Shown piece by piece: positions 19,773 to 28,124 of a DNA stretch of 64,000 bases. The notes under the pieces were generated by a model. That model ran no database searches. It saw only the letters and a list, made by a program, of their open reading frames with translations, and was not told the DNA's origin. The stretch spans positions 62,001 through 126,000 of the forward strand of contig JAOTXX010000002.1 in the NCBI GenBank assembly GCA_029862185.1, written 5' to 3'. Made by a program: the position numbers and the translations under genes. Source of the stretch: Myxococcales bacterium. GTDB lineage: Bacteria > Myxococcota_A > Polyangia > Polyangiales > Houyiibacteriaceae. The first letter of the stretch is position 1. Each line of letters opens with the position of its first letter.

Positions 19773-21551
19773 CTATGCGCGTCGCGCTCCCTCATTCCCC
19801 TTGCGCCGCAACTGTAGCAGCTTTTCCGTCTGAACCCGAATAGCTTCGGTCTCGTCTTTCACGACATCGCTGTGGCATGCCGCCTTTTCTGCCGCGCCGA
19901 CGGCGTTCTTCGTCTTGCCGGCAAGGCGATGGATCTCCTCGGGCGACAGATGGCCGCGCGTGCGGAGAATCTCCTGCTGATCGGGCGTGAGCGCAGGAGA
20001 CTTCATCACCTTTTCGCGCTCGAAGCCGTCCGCCTGGCCCGACTCGAACTCGACGATTTCTTTCGAGATGCGGACCGAGCACCAGTCATGCCCGCACATG
20101 GCGCAGAAGTCCGTGTCCACATCGAGGTCCTCGTCGTGAAATGCCCGAGCCGTGTCGCTGTCGAAGGCCAGGTCGAAGTGCTTTTCCCAGTTCAGGGCAG
20201 CACGCGCACGGGTGAGGTCGTCGTCCCAGTCCCGCGAACCTGGTATCCCGAGGGCGACGTCCGAGGCGTGGGCCGCGATCTTGTACGCAATGCAGCCCTG
20301 CTTGACGTCGTCACGCTTGGGCAGGCCGAGGTGCTCTTTCGGGGTCACATAACAAAGCATCGCTGCGCCGTGGTAGCCGGCAGAGGTTGCACCGATGGCG
20401 CTGGTGATGTGGTCGTAGCCGGGAAAGACATCGGTCACGAGGGGGCCGAGCACGTAGAATGGCGCCCCGTGGCAGCGCTGCCGTTGGAGCTTCATGTTGT
20501 ATTCGATTTGATCAAAGGGCACATGGCCGGGGCCTTCGACCATGACTTGGCAGCCTCGTCGCCACGCGCGTTCGGTCAGCTCACCCAAGCGATCGAGCTC
20601 ACCGAGCTGCGCGGCATCGGTCGCGTCGGCCAGGCCGCCTGGGCGCACACCGTCGCCGAGCGAGAACGAGACGTCGTACTCGCGCATCAGGTCACAGATC
20701 GCCTCGAAGTGCGTGTACATCGGATTCTCTTCGCCGTGGTGCAGCATCCACTTGGCAAGCAGAGATCCGCCGCGCGAAACGATCCCGATCAATCGTTTGC
20801 GAATGAATGGCAGGTGTTCACGTGCAACGCCCGCGTGAATCGTGAAATAGTCGACCCCTTGACGAGCCTGATGGCGCAAGCTTTCGAGGATGACCTCGAG
20901 CGTAAGCTCTTCAATGCTGCGGCCGATGATCATCGAATAGATGGGCACGGTGCCGATCGGCACGCGCGCATGACGGATGATCGCCTCGCGAGTCGCGTCG
21001 AGGTCGCCGCCGGTTGAGAGGTCCATCACCGTGTCTGCGCCCCAGCGCTCCGCCCAGTGCAGCTTCTCGACCTCTTCGTCGGTGCCGGAAGAGATGGGTG
21101 ACGCGCCCATGTTTGCGTTAATCTTCGTGAGGCCCGCTCGCCCGATACACATCGGATCGAGCTCGTAACCGAGGTGGACCTTGTTGGCCGGGATGATCAT
21201 TCGACCCGCGCCGACTTCGTCCCGCACCTGCTCGGCGCTGAGGTGTGCTTCGCGCTCGGCGACGCGCTTCATTTCGGGCGTCACGAGCCCGAGCCGTGCG
21301 TGCTCGAGCTGGGTCACCGGGACAAAGCCGGCAGGCGGCTGCCAGCGACCGTCTTCGAATCGCCAGTCCGCGGGCATGAAGTCCCAGGCGGTCTTGTCGC
21401 TTGGCTGCGGCATGCCTGGGGTGTCGGGCGAGGAGAATGTTCGGGGGCCGCCGATGTCCGGGGCGTTTGCAAACGAGCCCGGTGTCGTGCCGGCGCGCTC
21501 GGTGGACGGGTTGTGAGCGCCGCGAAGAGGGATTCTGAAATCAGTCATCAT
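19773..21551 (-). CDS. thiC: Phosphomethylpyrimidine synthase
   Basis: A 592-residue radical-SAM enzyme that converts aminoimidazole ribotide to HMP phosphate for thiamin. The C-terminal iron-sulfur motif CAMCGHDWC (CX2CX4C) is intact, as are [26 protein letters not shown] and [11 protein letters not shown] segments. After the cluster there is an extra tail of about 90 residues, rich in charged residues. The ATG at 21551 lies four bases after a GGAG; a second ATG follows directly. Expression is expected to be controlled by the TPP riboswitch immediately upstream. Confidence 0.96.
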   Translation of the reverse strand: MMTDFRIPLRGAHNPSTERAGTTPGSFANAPDIGGPRTFSSPDTPGMPQPSDKTAWDFMPADWRFEDGRWQPPAGFVPVTQLEHARLGLVTPEMKRVAEREAHLSAEQVRDEVGAGRMIIPANKVHLGYELDPMCIGRAGLTKINANMGASPISSGTDEEVEKLHWAERWGADTVMDLSTGGDLDATREAIIRHARVPIGTVPIYSMIIGRSIEELTLEVILESLRHQARQGVDYFTIHAGVAREHLPFIRKRLIGIVSRGGSLLAKWMLHHGEENPMYTHFEAICDLMREYDVSFSLGDGVRPGGLADATDAAQLGELDRLGELTERAWRRGCQVMVEGPGHVPFDQIEYNMKLQRQRCHGAPFYVLGPLVTDVFPGYDHITSAIGATSAGYHGAAMLCYVTPKEHLGLPKRDDVKQGCIAYKIAAHASDVALGIPGSRDWDDDLTRARAALNWEKHFDLAFDSDTARAFHDEDLDVDTDFCAMCGHDWCSVRISKEIVEFESGQADGFEREKVMKSPALTPDQQEILRTRGHLSPEEIHRLAGKTKNAVGAAEKAACHSDVVKDETEAIRVQTEKLLQLRRKGNEGARRA

Positions 21552-21554
21552 GCT

Positions 21555-21592
21555 TCTCCAGTAGGGAAGAAGCCGATGGTTCGCTTCCCTAC
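21555..21592 (-). promoter_or_regulatory. Riboswitch expression platform with alternative hairpins at the thiC ribosome binding site
   Basis: In RNA sense, GUAGGGAAG (21592-21584, the end of the aptamer) is perfectly complementary to CUUCCCUAC (21569-21561). A second pairing joins CUUCU.CC, starting at 21572, with GGAGAAG (21559-21553), which contains the Shine-Dalgarno. The two hairpins share bases and exclude each other. The first leaves the ribosome site open; the second closes it when TPP holds the aptamer end in P1. Translational control is inferred from these pairings. Confidence 0.6.
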
Positions 21593-21654
21593 GCCGGTTT
21601 GAGCCGGATCAGGTTCGACGGGTTCTTCTCAGCCCATTGTGGCGCCCCGAGCGA
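21581..21654 (-). ncRNA. TPP (THI-box) riboswitch
   Basis: The minus strand carries the conserved THI elements in order: CUGAGA, ACCCGU, GAACCUGAUCCGG, then CGUAGGGAA. The ends UCGCUC and AGCGA can pair as P1, and CCGGCUCAAACCGG forms the variable helix. It lies 30 bases upstream of the thiC start. This is the well-known thiamin pyrophosphate aptamer, which represses thiamin synthesis when the coenzyme is abundant. Confidence 0.93.
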
Positions 21655-21718
21655 GGACCGACTCTAGCATGGCCCTCGGAGCGCAGCTATCCTCGGCCGC
21701 ACCGTCCTCGGAAAGACC

Positions 21719-23005
21719 ATGACCGCGACGCCTCTCTATCGCTCCCGCCCCTCTGGCTTCGACATTCAGCCGGCCTCGCAGCCCGCGGCTCGCAGGATCA
21801 ACGACTTCATTTATCTCTCGGAGGGGCTTTCCAACTCGTATTTGATCACGACAGTCGAAGGGCGCGTAGTGGTCAACGCTGGGATGGGGTTCGAAGCGCC
21901 GATTCACAAACGAAATTACGACGCCATCGATGAGAGCCCGCTTCGCTACATCCTGCTCACGCAAGGCCACGTCGACCACGTCGGCGGCGTCGACCTGATG
22001 CGGGAGGAAGGGACCAAGCTCGTCGCCCACGCCCGCAACCAAGCACATCAGGCCGACGACGCACGCATCGCGTCGTTTCGAGCCTCGCGTAGTGCGTTCG
22101 CCTTTGCTGATGCAATCGCGCGTGCTTGGACCTACATTCAACAACAGGTTGGCGGCGGGATCCCCGCGCAGTCGCGTCCGATTCCTGACATCACCTTCGA
22201 AGCGCGCCACGAGCTCGAGCTGGGCGGGCTTCGGATGGAGCTCATCTGGACACCGGGCGGGGAGACGACCGACTCGATGGTCATCTGGTTGCCGGAGCAC
22301 GGGATCTGCTTCACCGGCAATCTCTTCAGCGCGCTGTTTGGACACTTTCCGAATCTCGTCACGGTGCGGGGCGATCGGTATCGCGAGGCGCTGGGCTTCA
22401 TCGACTCGCTCGAGACCGTGCTAGCGCTCGAGCCCGAGCTGCTGCTGCCCGGGCATCACGGACCGGTCGCGGGCAAGGAGACCATTCGCGAGGAGCTGAC
22501 ACGGCTTCGCGATGCGGTTCGCTACGTCCACGATCAAACCGTGCGGGGCATGAATCACGGCAAGGACGTCCACACCCTCATGCGCGAGATTCAGCTGCCG
22601 CCGGAGCTGGACGTAGGCGAAGGGTACGGAAAAGTGGACTGGAGCGTGCGGGCGATCTGGGAGACCTATGCTGGCTGGTTTCACCACAGCTCGACGACAG
22701 AGCTGTATTCGGTGCCCCCTTCGAGCGTATACGACGATTGGATAGCACTCGCCGGCGGCGCAGACGTCGTGGCGCGGCGCGCCGGCAAGAAGCTGAGCGG
22801 AGGCGAGCCGCTCCAGGCGATTCACCTCGCCGAAGCCGCGCTCCACGCTTCGCCGAGGAACATCGCCGCGCTCGAGGTCATGATCCGCGCGCACGAGCAG
22901 CTCGAACGCGAGAGCGAAAACTTCTGGCTGACGCAGTGGCTTCGCAAGCAGCTCGCAGCGCTTCGTCCGACCCTCGAAGCCGCACAGAGGGGGGATTCGA
23001 AGTGA
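21719..23005 (+). CDS. Metallo-beta-lactamase-fold hydrolase, alkylsulfatase-like
   Basis: A 428-residue protein with an N-terminal MBL domain (about 25-265) and a C-terminal region resembling the dimerisation domain of SDS-hydrolase alkylsulfatases (YGKVDWSVRAIWETYAGWFH, then a helical block). Metal motif: TQGHVDHVGG at 81-90, so Gln stands where the first His of HxHxDH would be. Later ligands GNLFSALFGH and LLPGHHGP are present. Alkylsulfatases hydrolyse sulfate esters of alcohols. The altered motif leaves room for another substrate. First gene of the 21719-28087 run; its TGA overlaps the next gene's GTG. Confidence 0.8.
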   Translation: MTATPLYRSRPSGFDIQPASQPAARRINDFIYLSEGLSNSYLITTVEGRVVVNAGMGFEAPIHKRNYDAIDESPLRYILLTQGHVDHVGGVDLMREEGTKLVAHARNQAHQADDARIASFRASRSAFAFADAIARAWTYIQQQVGGGIPAQSRPIPDITFEARHELELGGLRMELIWTPGGETTDSMVIWLPEHGICFTGNLFSALFGHFPNLVTVRGDRYREALGFIDSLETVLALEPELLLPGHHGPVAGKETIREELTRLRDAVRYVHDQTVRGMNHGKDVHTLMREIQLPPELDVGEGYGKVDWSVRAIWETYAGWFHHSSTTELYSVPPSSVYDDWIALAGGADVVARRAGKKLSGGEPLQAIHLAEAALHASPRNIAALEVMIRAHEQLERESENFWLTQWLRKQLAALRPTLEAAQRGDSK

Positions 23006-24261
23006 TCGAGCGGGTGAACGACATTCGAATCGACGACCTCGGTGCGCCAGTCCTCACGCCCATGCAAAAGATGGTGGTCGAGAGCTTTGCCGGTGCGGAG
23101 GTCGAGCTCAGCGAGGATGCGGTGCTGACCGAGGCCCGGACGCGAACTGGGCTTTCCGAATTTGGACCGGAAGATTTCCGCGAGCGCTTGGCCGTCTGGT
23201 GCCGCGCGGTCGACGAGGATGCAGAGCTCGGGCCGATGGGGCGGGTTCGGTTCTTTGGCGACATGGTGCGCTACGCCTCGAACCGGTTGCGGTTTCACGA
23301 CGTTCTTCGGCGACACCCGGAAATTCTCGACCTGGAGATCCGCACCCCGATCATCATTGCAGGGCTTCCCCGCTCGGGGACCACGCACCTGCTCAACTTG
23401 ATCGCCGCAGACAGCCGACTCCGATCGCTTCCCTATTGGGAGAGCCTCGAGCCAATTCCCGATCCGAGCCATGTGCCCGGGCGCAAAGCGGAGGACCCGC
23501 GCTACCTGAAGTGCACCGCCGAACATCAGATGCTCGGTCAGGTCGCCCCCTTACTCAAGAACATGCACGACCTGGCTCCCGACCATGTTCACGAAGAAAT
23601 CGAGGTCGCAAATCTCGATTTTTCGTCCTACCAGCCCGAGTGGCTTGCCGTGGTTCCGCGTTGGCGTGACTACTACTACGCCCACGATCAGCGCCCGCAC
23701 TACGAGTACATGAAGAACGTGCTCAAGGCCCTGCAGTGGATGCGAGGTCCCGATCGATGGGTCCTGAAGTCGCCCCAACATCTGGAGCAGCTTGGCCCCC
23801 TGATCGAGACGTTTCCGGATGCGACCGTGGCCATCACGCATCGAGACCCGGTGTCCGTGGTCGCTTCGGCGATCACGATGCTCACCTACGGGGACCGCCT
23901 GCGGCGCACCAGGGTGGATCCGCCCGCCGTGGCGGCGTATTGGATCGATCGGGTCGAACGACTTCTGCGCGCCTGCGTGCGTGACCGCGAGCTTTTGCCT
24001 GAATCGCGAAGCATCGACGTGCTCTTCCACGAGTTCATGGCAGACGATGTGGCAATGGTGGAGCGCATCTACGAGGTCGCGGGCATCGAGATGAACGGTG
24101 ACGCGAGGTCCGCGCTCGAACGCTACATGGCCGCGAACCCCCGCGGGAAGCACGGCCGCATCGTGTACGACCTTCCAGGCGATTTCGGGGTCGACCCAGA
24201 GCTGCTTCGCAAGCGCTTCGATTTCTACTACGAACGATTCCCTATCAAGGCGGAGAGATGA
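23002..24261 (+). CDS. PAPS-type sulfotransferase family protein
   Basis: A 419-residue protein starting at a GTG that overlaps the previous stop (GTGA). The 5'-phosphosulfate-binding loop GLPRSGTTHLLNL (121-133) and the 3'-phosphate region THRDPVSVVASAITM are typical of bacterial PAPS-dependent sulfotransferases. An in-frame extension back to 22738 would lie wholly inside the preceding gene and is rejected. It likely sulfonates a hydroxylated small molecule or lipid. Being placed next to an alkylsulfatase-like hydrolase and two dehydrogenases suggests a shared alcohol substrate. Confidence 0.82.
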   Translation: MIERVNDIRIDDLGAPVLTPMQKMVVESFAGAEVELSEDAVLTEARTRTGLSEFGPEDFRERLAVWCRAVDEDAELGPMGRVRFFGDMVRYASNRLRFHDVLRRHPEILDLEIRTPIIIAGLPRSGTTHLLNLIAADSRLRSLPYWESLEPIPDPSHVPGRKAEDPRYLKCTAEHQMLGQVAPLLKNMHDLAPDHVHEEIEVANLDFSSYQPEWLAVVPRWRDYYYAHDQRPHYEYMKNVLKALQWMRGPDRWVLKSPQHLEQLGPLIETFPDATVAITHRDPVSVVASAITMLTYGDRLRRTRVDPPAVAAYWIDRVERLLRACVRDRELLPESRSIDVLFHEFMADDVAMVERIYEVAGIEMNGDARSALERYMAANPRGKHGRIVYDLPGDFGVDPELLRKRFDFYYERFPIKAER

Positions 24262-25265
24262 TCAAGCAGGTCAAGATTCACGGTCCGGGCAAGGTTGGAC
24301 TCGATGATGCGGAGAAACCCGAGCCGGGGCCTCGTGACGCCATAGTGCGCGTTGCGGCCTGCGGCGTCTGTGGCACCGACGTCCGATACGTTCGCATGGG
24401 GGGTCTCGGGCGTGCCATGCCGCTCGGGCACGAGCTCTCCGGGGTCATCGCGTCTGTGGGCGTCGAAGTGTCCGATCTGAAGCCAGGAATGCGGGTCGTG
24501 CTCAACCCGACCGCGTCGGCGAACATGATCGGCAACGGCGGCTCCGAAGGTGGCTTCACGCAGGAGCTCCTGGTTCGAAACGCTGCCGACGGCGGTTGCC
24601 TGTTTCCAATCCCCGATGCGCTTCCGATGCACCTTGCCGCGCTCTCGGAGCCGCTCGGCGTTGGGATGAACGCGGTCGACCGGACGGATGTCGCGCCGGG
24701 GGACAAAGTCGCGGTCTTCGGGGCCGGCCCCATCGGGCTTTCCGCAATCGCCACCCTGCGTGACCGAGGCATCACGGATGTCGTCGCCATCGATCTCTCG
24801 CCGCGGCGGCTGGGGCTGGCCACCGCACTTGGCGCGCGCGCGACGGTGAACGCTTCGGAACGGGACCCTTGGGTCGAGCTCAAGAAGCTTCATGGCGAAG
24901 CCCCGCTGATGGGTGCGCCGATGGCAGGCACCGACGCCTACATCGAGGCGTCCGGCGCGGGCAAGGTGATCACCGACGTCCTGCAAAACGCAAAGGCCGA
25001 GTCACGCCTCACGGTGGTGGCGCTCCACGAGCAGTCGGTCAACGTGAGCTTCCTTTGGGTCATGATGAAGCAGATGACGATCCGCGGTGCGATGGAGTAT
25101 CCGGCGGACTACAGAGAGGCTGTCGAGCTGCTGACCCGCTGGGACCTCTCGCCGATGATCACGCATCGGTTCCCGCTCGAGCAAATCAGCGAAGGAATCG
25201 AAGTGGCCAGCGATCCAAACGCGGGCGGCAAAGTCATGATCGATATCGACCTCGAGGTACGCTAG
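24258..25265 (+). CDS. Zinc-dependent medium-chain alcohol dehydrogenase
   Basis: A 335-residue MDR enzyme. Catalytic zinc ligands are in CGVCGTD and GHELSG, and the Rossmann motif is VFGAGPIGLSAIA. The four-cysteine structural zinc lobe found in classical ADHs is missing: the corresponding region is NPTASANMIGNGGSEGGF. The coenzyme strand ends VVAIDLS, so NAD(H) is likely. ATGA overlap with the sulfotransferase and a one-base overlap (TAGTG) with the SDR show strict translational coupling. The substrate is unknown. Confidence 0.86.
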   Translation: MIKQVKIHGPGKVGLDDAEKPEPGPRDAIVRVAACGVCGTDVRYVRMGGLGRAMPLGHELSGVIASVGVEVSDLKPGMRVVLNPTASANMIGNGGSEGGFTQELLVRNAADGGCLFPIPDALPMHLAALSEPLGVGMNAVDRTDVAPGDKVAVFGAGPIGLSAIATLRDRGITDVVAIDLSPRRLGLATALGARATVNASERDPWVELKKLHGEAPLMGAPMAGTDAYIEASGAGKVITDVLQNAKAESRLTVVALHEQSVNVSFLWVMMKQMTIRGAMEYPADYREAVELLTRWDLSPMITHRFPLEQISEGIEVASDPNAGGKVMIDIDLEVR

Positions 25266-26014
25266 TGAGTAACGCGGCAAACTTTGATTTCTCGGGCGCG
25301 CGTGTCCTGATCACGGGTGGCTCCAATGGGATAGGCGCGGCCATCTCGAACGCCTTCGCCGGTGCCGGCGCCGATGTCGTGATCACCGGGACGCGCGCTT
25401 CGGCGAGTGAGTACGAAGGCGACCTGTCCGCCTACGAGTACCATCAGCTCGAGCTCGCCGACAAAGCCGCAATCGAAGCGCTGGCTGCTTCGCTCGAACG
25501 CCTGGATGTGCTGGTCAACAATGCAGGCGCGAATTTTCCCGGTGGGAAGCACGAAGCGGTGCCAGATGTCTTCGAGGAGTCGGTTGGCATCAATCTGTTT
25601 GGCGCGTATCGGCTTGCAGTCGGCTGCAAAGACAAGCTGGCCGCGAGCGAGCTCGACGGTGGCGCGAGCGTCGTCAACTTGGCCTCCATGGGCGCATTCC
25701 ACGCGGTCCCGATCGTGCCCGGTTACAGCGCAGCCAAGGCAGGCATCGTTCAACTCACCAAGAACCTCGCGGCGACCTGGGCCGGCGAAGGCATTCGCGT
25801 CAACGCCGTCGCTCCTGGCCTCATCGAAAGCAACATGACCAAGCTCATGAAGGGCGTGGAGCCCCTTGAACGGCCCTTCCTCGACCGTACGCCGCTCCGG
25901 CGCTGGGGCGAACCGGACGACATCGCGCCCGTCGTGCTCTTCCTGGCGAGCTCGTCGGCCCGGTTCATGACGGGACAAACGGTTCTGGTCGATGGGGGCT
26001 ACTCGATCACCTAG
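25265..26014 (+). CDS. Short-chain dehydrogenase/reductase
   Basis: A 249-residue classical SDR. Cofactor motif GGSNGIG, structural NNAG, catalytic Ser in VVNLASMG, and YSAAK are all present, and the C-terminal DGGYS is typical. The GTG at 25265 shares a base with the upstream TAG; the longer frame from 24869 lies within the dehydrogenase gene and is not used. It may oxidise or reduce the same alcohol or ketone as the preceding MDR. Confidence 0.87.
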   Translation: MSNAANFDFSGARVLITGGSNGIGAAISNAFAGAGADVVITGTRASASEYEGDLSAYEYHQLELADKAAIEALAASLERLDVLVNNAGANFPGGKHEAVPDVFEESVGINLFGAYRLAVGCKDKLAASELDGGASVVNLASMGAFHAVPIVPGYSAAKAGIVQLTKNLAATWAGEGIRVNAVAPGLIESNMTKLMKGVEPLERPFLDRTPLRRWGEPDDIAPVVLFLASSSARFMTGQTVLVDGGYSIT

Positions 26015-26022
26015 GCAGTGCG

Positions 26023-26940
26023 ATGACCAAGATTTTCAAGCCCACGATCATCGATGCCGCCTTCACGTACGGAACCTTTCCTGCGGTGTTTGGCGGTGCG
26101 ATGGGGCTCGGGATCTACGGTGTCGCGCAGGGCTGGAATCCGGTCTTCACCGCGATGGGACTCGTAGGCGCCGTCGTTCTTCTTCTGCTCGTCCTCGAGC
26201 GGGTCCACCCCTACCAAGTGGAATGGCTTCACAGCCAAGGGGACCTCCGGACCGACCTCATCCACAACCTGGTGAACTTCTGGATTCCCGAGGTGTACAC
26301 AGTTGCATTCGTCGGTGCGCTCACCATCGCAGCGGCTTGGCTGTCGAATGCTGTTGGCGCCGATCTTTGGCCAAGGGAGTGGCCGCTGCTCGCGCAGCTG
26401 TTGCTCGCTCTCGTTATCGCCGAGCTCGGGACGTATTGGATTCATCGCCTGATGCACGAGTACCCCTTGCTGTGGCGTTTTCATGCGGCGCACCACAGCG
26501 CGCCACGGCTCTACTGGCTCAACGCGGGTCGGTTCCATCCGCTGGACCTATTCGCACAGCAGTTCCTGGCTCTGACGCCCTTGGTTCTCCTAGGCGCCGA
26601 CATGCGCATCATTGCTTTGCACACGCTCTTCACCGCCATTCACGGCATGTTTCAGCACGCCAACGTGGACATTCGGCTTGGCCCGCTCAACTGGTTCTTC
26701 AGCATGGCGGAGCTTCACCGCTGGCATCACTCCAAGCATCTCGAAGAGGCGAACACGAACTACGGCGCCAATCTCATCTGCTGGGATATCGTGTTTCGTT
26801 CTCGGTTCTTGCCACGCGACCGCCAGCCCCCAACGGAGATCGGCATCGAGTCCTTGCCAAATTTCCCCGGCGGCTACTGGGCCCACCTGCTTTCCCCTTT
26901 TCGTTGGAAAAAGATCGAAGCGAGCGCTCGCAGCAACTAG
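26023..26940 (+). CDS. Fatty acid hydroxylase / sterol desaturase family membrane enzyme
   Basis: A 305-residue membrane protein with several hydrophobic segments (about 45-62, 85-105, 120-140, 170-190). It carries the diiron histidine clusters HRLMHE, HAAHHS and HRWHHSK, the hallmark of the family. Members hydroxylate or desaturate lipids such as fatty acyl chains, sterols or alkylglycerols. It starts eight bases after the SDR, so it is most likely part of the same operon and may install the hydroxyl that the neighbouring enzymes act on. Confidence 0.85.
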   Translation: MTKIFKPTIIDAAFTYGTFPAVFGGAMGLGIYGVAQGWNPVFTAMGLVGAVVLLLLVLERVHPYQVEWLHSQGDLRTDLIHNLVNFWIPEVYTVAFVGALTIAAAWLSNAVGADLWPREWPLLAQLLLALVIAELGTYWIHRLMHEYPLLWRFHAAHHSAPRLYWLNAGRFHPLDLFAQQFLALTPLVLLGADMRIIALHTLFTAIHGMFQHANVDIRLGPLNWFFSMAELHRWHHSKHLEEANTNYGANLICWDIVFRSRFLPRDRQPPTEIGIESLPNFPGGYWAHLLSPFRWKKIEASARSN

Positions 26941-26989
26941 CCGCGACCTCGGGTTTGGGCGATGCGTCGTTTTCCGCTACAGAACAGTC

Positions 26990-28087
26990 ATGAGGTGTCT
27001 GAAAACCGGGGGCTGCCTTCTGCTGGCCTTTGTGTTCGGCTGCGGAGGGGAAGGCTCGACCAGATCCGGGCCTGCCTTGCAGCCGCGCCCCGACGTGCAG
27101 ACCTGCCTGCCCGATTCGTCCCAGCCCATGCCGGCACGTCTTTCCGACACGGGTTGCTTCACCGACCTCGAGACGCTCACACCTGGGCCGGATCTCGTTC
27201 CGTACGAAGTGAGCTCGGCTCTGTGGACCGATGGCGCGTTCAAGCCGCGGTACATGGTGGTCCCAACCCCGGAGCGGATCACCATCGCCGAGGACGGCTC
27301 CTGGGGCTTCCCGGACGGCAGCGTGTTGATCAAGGTCTTCGGCTTCGAGTTCGTTAGAGGCGATCCTGAAAGCCGCCGTCCCGTCGAGACGCGGTTCATG
27401 GTTCGGAACGACGGGCGTTGGGAATACTTCACCTATGAATGGAACGACGAGGGTACCGATGGCGCGCTGCTCGACTCACGAAAGACGGTCGAATATACGA
27501 TTATAGGAAGTGCAGCGCCCGAGGGCATCCAGTACCTCTTCCCGCAGCGCGAGGACTGCACCACCTGCCACTTCGAACCGATTCATGAGGTGCTCGGCCC
27601 GAAGACGTCGCAGCTCAACCGCAACCATGACTACGATGGAGTGGTCGCGAACCAGCTCGTTGCAATGGCGGAAATCGATCTCCTCGACATCGGCGGGGAC
27701 GTTGCGATCGATCCAAGCGCGCAGCCTCGGATGGCGAATCCACTTGCCGGCGAGGGAAGTCTCGAAGAGCGAGCCCGTGCGTATCTCGACGCGAACTGCG
27801 CCCATTGCCATCGCCCCGAGGTTTACGCGGACACGGCGCTCCACGGACTCGACCTGCGCTACGAGGTTTCCCTCGATGAGACCGGGTTGTGCGAGCAGAT
27901 GAGGTACTTTCCCGCCTGGGCAGGCATGCCGCGCGTTGCTCCCGGGGATCCAGAAGGCTCTGGCATCCTGCAGCGATTCATCCTCGAAGACGCGCAGCGA
28001 ATGCCTTCGATCGGCACCTCGGTCGTCGATCCATTTGGCACCACGCTGCTCCGCGATTGGATCGCGAGCCTCCAAAGCTGTCCATAG
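26990..28087 (+). CDS. Diheme cytochrome c-like lipoprotein
   Basis: A 365-residue exported protein with lipobox FVFGCGG (Cys about 18). Two haem-binding motifs, CTTCH and CAHCH, and a region of beta structure between signal and first haem resemble SO2930-type diheme cytochromes, though I can only assign the family loosely. The frame remains open back to 26612 but that would overlap the hydroxylase; the ATG at 26990 followed by a signal peptide is chosen. It could supply electrons for, or take them from, the oxidative enzymes encoded upstream. Confidence 0.78.
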   Translation: MRCLKTGGCLLLAFVFGCGGEGSTRSGPALQPRPDVQTCLPDSSQPMPARLSDTGCFTDLETLTPGPDLVPYEVSSALWTDGAFKPRYMVVPTPERITIAEDGSWGFPDGSVLIKVFGFEFVRGDPESRRPVETRFMVRNDGRWEYFTYEWNDEGTDGALLDSRKTVEYTIIGSAAPEGIQYLFPQREDCTTCHFEPIHEVLGPKTSQLNRNHDYDGVVANQLVAMAEIDLLDIGGDVAIDPSAQPRMANPLAGEGSLEERARAYLDANCAHCHRPEVYADTALHGLDLRYEVSLDETGLCEQMRYFPAWAGMPRVAPGDPEGSGILQRFILEDAQRMPSIGTSVVDPFGTTLLRDWIASLQSCP

Positions 28088-28124
28088 ATCGCCGCGCTCT
28101 CGCCAACATGCTATGGCAGGCGCG

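Noticed and set aside
24869..25264. N-terminal extension of the SDR
   Set aside because: The extension lies entirely inside the upstream dehydrogenase gene in another frame; the coupled GTG at 25265 fits the SDR fold start.
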